64,000 nt of DNA from an uncultured Treponema sp. (GTDB taxonomy: Bacteria > Spirochaetota > Spirochaetia > Treponematales > Treponemataceae), in NCBI GenBank assembly GCA_910584475.1, contig CAJUBD010000007.1, positions 1 to 64,000 of the forward strand, read 5' to 3'. Shown here piece by piece: positions 58,925 to 64,000 of the stretch; the stretch's first letter is position 1; every line of letters begins with the position of its first letter. The notes under the pieces were generated by a model that saw nothing but the letters and a program-made list of their open reading frames with translations, was not told where the DNA came from and made no database searches. The position numbers were made by a program, and so were the translations under genes.

Positions 58925-60373
58925 CTACTTTGCCGCCACTTTGTAATCTCTTATCGCCGCAGTGATATACGCTGAAAGCTCGCCCACTTTCACGCGCTCT
59001 TGTTCCATCGTGTCGCGGTTGCGCACCGTCACCGTGTCGAAATTTTCGCTTTCCTTCGTAATTGTGTCGTAGTCAATCGTAACGCAAAAAGGCGTTCCGA
59101 TTTCGTCTTGGCGGCGATAGCGTTTTCCGACAGTCCCCGACAAATCAAAATCCGTGACGAATTCCTCTTTGAGCGAATGCTGGATTTCCTTCGCGCGCTC
59201 TGCAAGTCCGTCCTTTTTCATCAGCGGAAGCACGGCGACCGTGACAGGCGCGAGGCGCGGATGCAAATGCAAGACCGTGCGATAGTCTTCCTTGCCGTCT
59301 TTGCCGCAATTTTCTTCTTCGTAAGCCTCGCACAAAAACGCCAAAAAATTCCGGTTCAAGCCAGCGGAAGTTTCGATGACATAAGGCGTGAAAGTCTCGT
59401 TGCCATTGTCTTGGTCGATGTAAGACATATCCTTGCCCGAAACTTTCGTGTGCTGGCTCAAATCGAAATCCGTGCGGTTGTGGATGCCTTCGATTTCCTC
59501 GAAGCCGATCGGGAAATTGTACTGAATGTCGTAAGCGTCCTTCGCGTAATGCGCCAACTTGTCGTGGTGATGCCACTTCAAATTCTTTTCGGCGATTCCG
59601 TACTTGAGATAAAAATTCCAACGATATTTGCGCCAATCCTCGAAAATCTGCTCGTCGCTTCCCGCCTTGCAAAAATATTCCATTTCCATCTGCTCGAATT
59701 CGCATGTGCGGAAAATGAAATTCTTGAAAATGATTTCGTTGCGGAAAGATTTTCCCACTTGCGCCACGCCGAAAGGCAATTTCATTCGGCTTGACTGAAC
59801 AATGTTCTTGAAATCAGTGAATATTCCCTGGCAAGTTTCAGGGCGCAGATAAATCAGCGAAGCGTCGCTCGCCACGGGGCCTAAGTGCGTCTTGAACATC
59901 AAGTTGAATTCGCGGACTGCCGTCCAAGAATGCTTTCCGCAAGTCGGGCAATTTATGTTCGCGTCGATGATGCTTTTCATTTCCTCGTGGCTCATCGTGT
60001 CCACGGGCTTTTCGGGAGCGACTCCCTTTTTGTCGTAAAATTCTTCAATCAAATTGTCCGCGCGAAACCTCGCCTTGCACTCCGTGCAGTCTATCATCGG
60101 GTCGGAAAAATGCGCCACATGCCCCGACGCTTCCCAAGTCTTGTGATGCTGGAAAATCGCGCTGTCCAAGCCGACCACATCGTCGCGGAGCTGCGTCATA
60201 TAATGCCACCATTCGTTTTGAATGTTGCGTTTGAAATTCACGCCGAGCGGACCATAATCCCACGCGCCCGCCTGTCCGCCATAAATCTCCGAAGCCTGAT
60301 ATACAAATCCGCGCCGCTTGCAAAGCGAAATGATTTTTTCAAGCGTGCATTCGTGTCCAATTTGGTTTGCCAT
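58925..60373 (-). CDS. glyS: Glycyl-tRNA synthetase (dimeric form)
   Basis: The 482-residue class II synthetase begins with the glycyl-specific KRRGFVYQASEIYGG and YGPLGVNFKRN. Motif 2 is near 213-235 (GKSFRNEIIFKNFIFRTCEF), YETSAGLNR-like ETSAGLNRNFLAFL comes later, and the anticodon-binding domain has APVTVAVLPL and PFCVTIDYDT. It charges tRNA-Gly. Length fits the alpha2 type found in spirochaetes. GGGAG eight bases before the ATG; consensus promoter at 60429-60458. Confidence 0.96.
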   Translation of the reverse strand: MANQIGHECTLEKIISLCKRRGFVYQASEIYGGQAGAWDYGPLGVNFKRNIQNEWWHYMTQLRDDVVGLDSAIFQHHKTWEASGHVAHFSDPMIDCTECKARFRADNLIEEFYDKKGVAPEKPVDTMSHEEMKSIIDANINCPTCGKHSWTAVREFNLMFKTHLGPVASDASLIYLRPETCQGIFTDFKNIVQSSRMKLPFGVAQVGKSFRNEIIFKNFIFRTCEFEQMEMEYFCKAGSDEQIFEDWRKYRWNFYLKYGIAEKNLKWHHHDKLAHYAKDAYDIQYNFPIGFEEIEGIHNRTDFDLSQHTKVSGKDMSYIDQDNGNETFTPYVIETSAGLNRNFLAFLCEAYEEENCGKDGKEDYRTVLHLHPRLAPVTVAVLPLMKKDGLAERAKEIQHSLKEEFVTDFDLSGTVGKRYRRQDEIGTPFCVTIDYDTITKESENFDTVTVRNRDTMEQERVKVGELSAYITAAIRDYKVAAK

Positions 60374-60428
60374 AATTTTCTCCCAAAATTCTTGTGCTCG
60401 TTTTTTTATAAAGTCTCAAATCAGTTTT

Positions 60429-60458
60429 ATTATACCAAAAAAAAGAAGATTGTTTCAA
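60429..60458 (-). promoter_or_regulatory. Promoter of glyS
   Basis: On the minus strand, TTGAAA (60453-60458), 18 bases, TATAAT (60429-60434), with a leader of about 50 bases and a Shine-Dalgarno sequence. It is back to back with the promoter of the ABC gene. Confidence 0.7.
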
Positions 60459-60462
60459 GTAC

Positions 60463-60491
60463 TTGACCAAGCATTTTTTGTTTGATATAAT
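60463..60491 (+). promoter_or_regulatory. Leaderless promoter of the LolD-like gene
   Basis: TTGACC (60463-60468), 17 bases, TATAAT (60486-60491), then seven bases to the ATG at 60499. No Shine-Dalgarno sequence. Confidence 0.8.
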
Positions 60492-60498
60492 ATAAACG

Positions 60499-61236
60499 AT
60501 GTCAATACTTGAGTTGCGGGGAGTGAGCAAAATTTATCAGATGGGAAAGATCTCTGTCAACGCCGTGAACGGAGCGTCGTTTTCAATCGAACAAGGCGAG
60601 TTCTCGGCGCTTTCCGGCCCTTCTGGCTCGGGCAAATCCACAATGCTCAATTTAATTGGGCTAATTGATTTGCCGACTTCGGGAAAAATCATCGTCAACG
60701 GAAACGATGTCTACGGCGAAGCGGAGTTTTCGCAAATCAAAAACATACCGCCGAAATTGGACAAGCGCATGACGGAATTGCGCCGGCTGAACCTCGGATT
60801 CATTTTTCAGAATTTCAATTTGATTCAAGTCTTGAACGTGCGCGAAAACGTGGAACTGCCTCTAAAATTGGGACATCTTCCCCAAAGCCGCGCCATGAAC
60901 GCCGCGCAGCAATCCGAATGGGTGGACTTCCTCATAGAAACCGTCGGACTCACGAATTGGAAGGGGCACAAGCCTTCGGAACTTTCGGGCGGACAACGCC
61001 AGCGTGTCGCAATCGCGCGCGCGCTTTCCACCAAAGCCCCGATAATCCTCGCCGACGAGCCGACCGCCAACTTGGACTCAAAGAACGGCGACCAAATTTT
61101 GCAGCTGATGAAAAGGCTCAATCAGGAATTGAAAACCACATTCGTGTTTTCCACGCATGACGCGAAAATCGTAGAAATGAGCGACCACGTAATACGAATA
61201 AAAGACGGAAACATAGTAGGCGAAGAACGCACATAA
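60499..61236 (+). CDS. LolD-like ABC transporter ATPase
   Basis: The 245-residue ATPase has Walker A GPSGSGKST near 37-45, the Q loop near 112, signature LSGGQRQRVAIARAL near 167-181, Walker B ILADEPTAN near 187-195 and the H loop STHD. It is closest in pattern to the LolD/MacB group (LNLIGLIDLPTSG), which powers lipoprotein release or peptide/macrolide export. No permease is adjacent; the gene is convergent with a LolA-like/outer-membrane-protein pair. An insertion of about 15 residues follows GNDVYGEAEFS. Confidence 0.9.
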   Translation: MSILELRGVSKIYQMGKISVNAVNGASFSIEQGEFSALSGPSGSGKSTMLNLIGLIDLPTSGKIIVNGNDVYGEAEFSQIKNIPPKLDKRMTELRRLNLGFIFQNFNLIQVLNVRENVELPLKLGHLPQSRAMNAAQQSEWVDFLIETVGLTNWKGHKPSELSGGQRQRVAIARALSTKAPIILADEPTANLDSKNGDQILQLMKRLNQELKTTFVFSTHDAKIVEMSDHVIRIKDGNIVGEERT

Positions 61237-61257
61237 AATTGTGAACGCACAATTTTC

Positions 61258-61352
61258 CGACTCGAGTTTTTCTGTTTTTTTGCGAAGCAAAAAATGCGAG
61301 GCTTTACCGAGCAAAGAAGAACTCGTTAAGTAAAATTGCGAAGCAATTTTAC
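61258..61352 (-). repeat. Family C element between convergent genes
   Basis: Reversed copy. On the minus strand GTAAAATTGC-TTC-GCAATTTTAC (61330-61352 in window numbering), linker TTAACGAG, GAGTTCTTC, then TTTTTTGCTTCGCAAAAAA, closing with AAAAACTCG. Order and linkers match 19526 and 41461, while the first and third stems are entirely different sequences that still pair. Confidence 0.8.
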
Positions 61353-61355
61353 GAC

Positions 61356-62870
61356 TCAGTAGTCCAAATCCAAAATCACTTCAAAGATTATGCCGTATTT
61401 TTTTTGCGTTCCATAGTAAATCGGAAACGCGAACCGCAAGTCCGTGTACTTTATGATATTTTCTACGCGAATCACAGGCAAGACAGTCCCGTATTCTTGG
61501 CGGCAGTCGTGAAACCATTCGCAGCCGAACGTCCATTTTTTGCCGAAGATAAAATGCGACCATGCTACTTGCGCGGCAAAATAATGCTGCCACTGCCCAA
61601 ATTTTTCCATCGAAGAATAGGCATTGTCCCAAATTCCTTGATACTCGAACGCGACCCCCAGCATCAAAGGATTTTCCCAATATTTATACACTCCCGAAGA
61701 AAAGCGCATTCTGCTCAATTTGCTTTCAGACTCGCCATCCAAATGAAACAGCCCCTGAACGAACATATTTGAATTTTTCCCGAAAACCGTAGAGACAGTC
61801 TCAAATCCTACGACAGGATTCGGATTAGGAGTAGTGACGACGACCGTGTCACCGGATTTTCCGTCAGGCTTGATATTGTTGTTCGGCCACTTCATCGCCA
61901 AAAAAGCCAGGGAAATCTTTCCGATCGATCCTTCCACTTTTCCCGCCACGGATAGGTTGTGATTGGAAAACTCGCTTGTCAAAGGATGGTATTGCGCGAT
62001 GCCTTGTATCGAAGCGTAAGAAAAAATCGGAATATTCACCGAAAGCGTGAATTTTGAGTCGGAAGTCGTGCGGTCGCGCTTGATGAAAATTTCTTGAAGA
62101 ATTTCGTCCTGCCCTATTTCTATCGGAAATGGTTTTCCGTCTTTATAATCAAAGTATCCCTCGTCATCCAAAATATTCGTGTCGAGCATCCGCGAAAGGC
62201 TCCATGAAATGTCGCGCATTCCGGCCGCCACATCGGCAAGACCGAACAGCGTGTAGTTAAAGTAGAGCTCATAAAGCCCGATGTCCACCTCCTGACCGTC
62301 TTTCATATCCTGAAAGTCCATAAGCAGCGAGCCGGTCACAAAAAAATCGGGCGAAGGACGACCTGTAAAACCGAGGACGTTTCTAAAACTCGCCAAGGGC
62401 TTCGTCTTTTCCAGCGGGTCGAGCCAAATATAGCCGCCCAATTCCGCCTTTAGAGAACCGTTGAAAGTAATGGCCTTGTCCTTCGCGTCCACTTTTACAA
62501 TTTCCGTGGTAACTGTGGAAAGCGGCGTCTCAATATCCTCCGAATCGCCAAAAAGCGCGTCGATATCATCGGACTCCCCTTCTGAAATCTCCCCTTCGGA
62601 AAAACTGTCTTCACGACTCCTTTCGTATTCTTCCGCTTCCTCTTCGTCAAGGATTTCGATTCTCTTCACATCCTCATCATCGACTTTTTCCGTAACAGGA
62701 ACTGACAAGATGATTCCGTTATCAGAAATGACAGTAGCCGAAGAAGAGGGAGACGAAACTGCTTCCGCGCTTTGGGCGAAAACCAAAACGCGAAAAGACG
62801 AAGAGAAAAGAAAAGCCGTGGCGAGCGCAAGCGCCCGTCTAAAAAAACTTTTTGATATTGCCGTGCGCAT
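61356..62870 (-). CDS. Outer-membrane beta-barrel-like protein with acidic linker
   Basis: This 504-residue protein has a signal peptide (to about residue 34) and a strongly acidic region (about 60-115, rich in Glu, Asp and Ser). About 380 residues of alternating strands with aromatic girdles follow, ending in FEVILDLDY with the terminal aromatic typical of outer-membrane barrels. No family is recognised with certainty. It directly follows the LolA-like gene with no gap, suggesting that the LolA-like protein and this barrel work together. Confidence 0.78.
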   Translation of the reverse strand: MRTAISKSFFRRALALATAFLFSSSFRVLVFAQSAEAVSSPSSSATVISDNGIILSVPVTEKVDDEDVKRIEILDEEEAEEYERSREDSFSEGEISEGESDDIDALFGDSEDIETPLSTVTTEIVKVDAKDKAITFNGSLKAELGGYIWLDPLEKTKPLASFRNVLGFTGRPSPDFFVTGSLLMDFQDMKDGQEVDIGLYELYFNYTLFGLADVAAGMRDISWSLSRMLDTNILDDEGYFDYKDGKPFPIEIGQDEILQEIFIKRDRTTSDSKFTLSVNIPIFSYASIQGIAQYHPLTSEFSNHNLSVAGKVEGSIGKISLAFLAMKWPNNNIKPDGKSGDTVVVTTPNPNPVVGFETVSTVFGKNSNMFVQGLFHLDGESESKLSRMRFSSGVYKYWENPLMLGVAFEYQGIWDNAYSSMEKFGQWQHYFAAQVAWSHFIFGKKWTFGCEWFHDCRQEYGTVLPVIRVENIIKYTDLRFAFPIYYGTQKKYGIIFEVILDLDY

Positions 62871-63659
62871 CTAAAGACTCATATTTTCAAGGTACTGCTT
62901 TGAATATACCACATCTCCCAATTTTTTGAAAGACACATTGGACACAGTAACTTGCGTGGTTTCATATTGCATTTTTCCGTTTATTTTCTGCGCGCGCAAC
63001 CTGTCCTGAATCACCATTTTCGCGGGCACCGAACGACCTTCCACTTTTTGATAGCTCGGAATCGCGGTTACACGCAAAAGCTGCCCCGAAAGGCTGTAGT
63101 CCTCACGCTTGCGTATGAGAAAATCGTCTTTCGTTATCCACAACTTGAGTTTCGGATAATCCGCGACTTTCGAGGCTTTCTTCGTGACAGAAAGCTCGAA
63201 CACGATGCATTCGTAGTTGCCGAGCTTTTCGTAATACGCGCGAGCGATGTCGTACTGCTCAGAATAATGTTGCGGGCGCAAATCGCTGTTGTTTACATTC
63301 GTGTTTTGGAATTTGTCGCGCCCCGCGCTGAAAGTAAACTGCCTGCTCGCCGGATCATAAAACCAAATGTTCTTGTCAAACTGAACGTAGCCCTTGCCTT
63401 TGTCCGAATCCGGTCCCGTTATTCGAATCGTACACATAGACTTGCTGTCGCGGCGGTACATTATCGCGCTGGTAATGGAACTGCCCTGCCCGTGCTTTTC
63501 CTGCGTGAGCACATATTCGCCCGTAAAGTCCGTTCCAAAATATCCGGTTTTTTCATCCGCCTTTTTTAGAAATTCCTTCGCCTCGTCAAGCGGAATTTCC
63601 TGCGCGAAAATCGGCATCACAAAAAAAATCGCGCTCAATATCAAAATAATTTTTTTCAT
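62871..63659 (-). CDS. LolA-like outer-membrane lipoprotein-sorting protein
   Basis: The 262-residue protein has a signal peptide (MKKIILILSAIFFVMPIFA) and the half-barrel fold of the COG2834/LolA superfamily. Recognisable strands include YRRDSKSMCTIRI, KGYVQFDKNIWFYDP, SDLRPQHYSEQYD and KLKLWITKDDFLIRKREDY. Members of this subgroup are often coded beside LolD/LolE-type or RND/MMPL transporters. A LolD-like ATPase is 1.6 kb away in convergent orientation. GGAG precedes the ATG by 11 bases, immediately after a family B element. Confidence 0.85.
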   Translation of the reverse strand: MKKIILILSAIFFVMPIFAQEIPLDEAKEFLKKADEKTGYFGTDFTGEYVLTQEKHGQGSSITSAIMYRRDSKSMCTIRITGPDSDKGKGYVQFDKNIWFYDPASRQFTFSAGRDKFQNTNVNNSDLRPQHYSEQYDIARAYYEKLGNYECIVFELSVTKKASKVADYPKLKLWITKDDFLIRKREDYSLSGQLLRVTAIPSYQKVEGRSVPAKMVIQDRLRAQKINGKMQYETTQVTVSNVSFKKLGDVVYSKQYLENMSL

Positions 63660-63669
63660 AATTTTTCTT

Positions 63670-63900
63670 TCTCCATAAAAAAATCAAGAGCGAAATTGTT
63701 AGCAATTCGAAAGAATTGCGACTTTCGCAATGATTTTTTATGCTGTTTCGCAATGAAATGCCTTCGCAACAAGTATGCAAGTCAAAGACTTGCTGTCGAA
63801 GTTTCAAGCGGAAACAGCGGTTAATATGCAAGTTTGCAACGCAAACTTGTCATGATAAAAATGCCGCGCTATTTCAGCGGTGTTTTTATCATATCTCCAT
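63670..63900 (-). repeat. Leader element (family B) before the LolA-like gene
   Basis: On the minus strand the order is: GATAAAAACACCG with CGGCATTTTTATC (M4-like, loop ctgaaatagcg), CAAGTTTGCGTTGCAAACTTG palindrome (63832-63849), GCTGTTTCCGCTTGAAAC and GCATTTCATTGCGAAACAGC pairing, CAAGTC/GACTTG, then an inner CAATTC/GAATTG hairpin and a final stem running into TTTTTTTATGGAG. It starts GGAGATATGATAAAA; that ATG opens a seven-codon frame (63869-63892) of unproven use. Confidence 0.6.
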
Positions 63901-64000
63901 AAAATAAAAACGTCGCGCCGCTTTAGCGGGCTTTTGTTTCATCAAGTTACCGTGGACAATGCGCCCACAGGGCTGATATGAACGAGCTTACGCAAAGTAA
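63901..64000 (-). other. Window edge: end of a second leader-like element
   Basis: On the minus strand the sequence runs through a CCCGCTAAAGCGGCGCGACG palindromic stretch and TTTTTATTTTATGGAG into the element described at 63670-63900, so two such elements appear to lie in tandem. No gene is visible up to the edge. Confidence 0.4.

Overview
The window looks like a chromosomal segment of a Treponema-type spirochaete. The evidence is gene content and order (recO next to pyrimidine-nucleoside phosphorylase, ligA overlapping trmB, a DUF115/MAF-type protein, a LolA/LolD-like set, many signal-peptide and LysM/M23 envelope proteins), a purine-rich codon style and moderate GC. This is inference from protein families; there is no rRNA here to settle it. 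No prophage, insertion sequence, CRISPR array or plasmid function is visible.

Layout. 0-1.4 kb: the 5' end of a gene leaving the window, a 42-bp tandem repeat and a TfoX-C protein. 1.5-15.3 kb: recombination/repair and housekeeping genes (recO, pdp, recJ, an M23 peptidase, ligA, trmB, dinB) with three uncharacterised proteins. 15.2-20.9 kb: a palindrome array, an NHL/VWA/TPR pair, surE and a galactokinase-like gene. 20.9-33.1 kb: lnt, tRNA-Met, tyrA, a small ParB-domain protein, PBP1A, a META lipoprotein, a flavin reductase-rubredoxin fusion, purC, a PEGA protein, a LysM/M23 peptidase and a ferredoxin. 33.4-45.9 kb: deoC, a BspA-like acidic-repeat protein, a YbaK deacylase, an acyl-ACP thioesterase, an oxidoreductase, two related four-helix membrane proteins, tRNA-Arg, a HAD phosphatase, an FGGY kinase, prs, a PhnP-like hydrolase and apt. 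45.9-64 kb: a lipase with a probable beta-barrel tail, aroC, a propeller/deacetylase-like protein, a LysM/M23 peptidase, lepB, PBP2, a DUF115 protein, an aldo/keto reductase-like protein, glyS, a LolD-like ATPase, an outer-membrane protein and a LolA-like protein.

Functionally the window is rich in cell-envelope construction (PBP1A, PBP2, three M23 peptidases, Lnt, LepB, LolA/LolD-like proteins), DNA repair (RecO, RecJ, LigA, DinB), nucleotide salvage (Pdp, DeoC, Apt, Prs, SurE, PurC) and aromatic amino-acid synthesis (AroC, TyrA).

The most unusual signal lies between the genes. Three families of composite palindromic elements recur. Within each family the linkers and several hairpin loops stay constant while the stems change on both arms, so pairing is kept. 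Family A is a chain of four hairpins, tandem at exactly 153 bp in two places, and supplies the last codons of dinB. Family C has a constant TTC triloop; one copy sits in frame inside the FGGY kinase. Families A and C lie at gene 3' ends, whereas family B lies upstream of ribosome-binding sites and often ends in a hairpin plus T-run. A second global signal is that many genes have a -10 box 6-7 bases before the start codon and no Shine-Dalgarno sequence, which suggests leaderless mRNAs.
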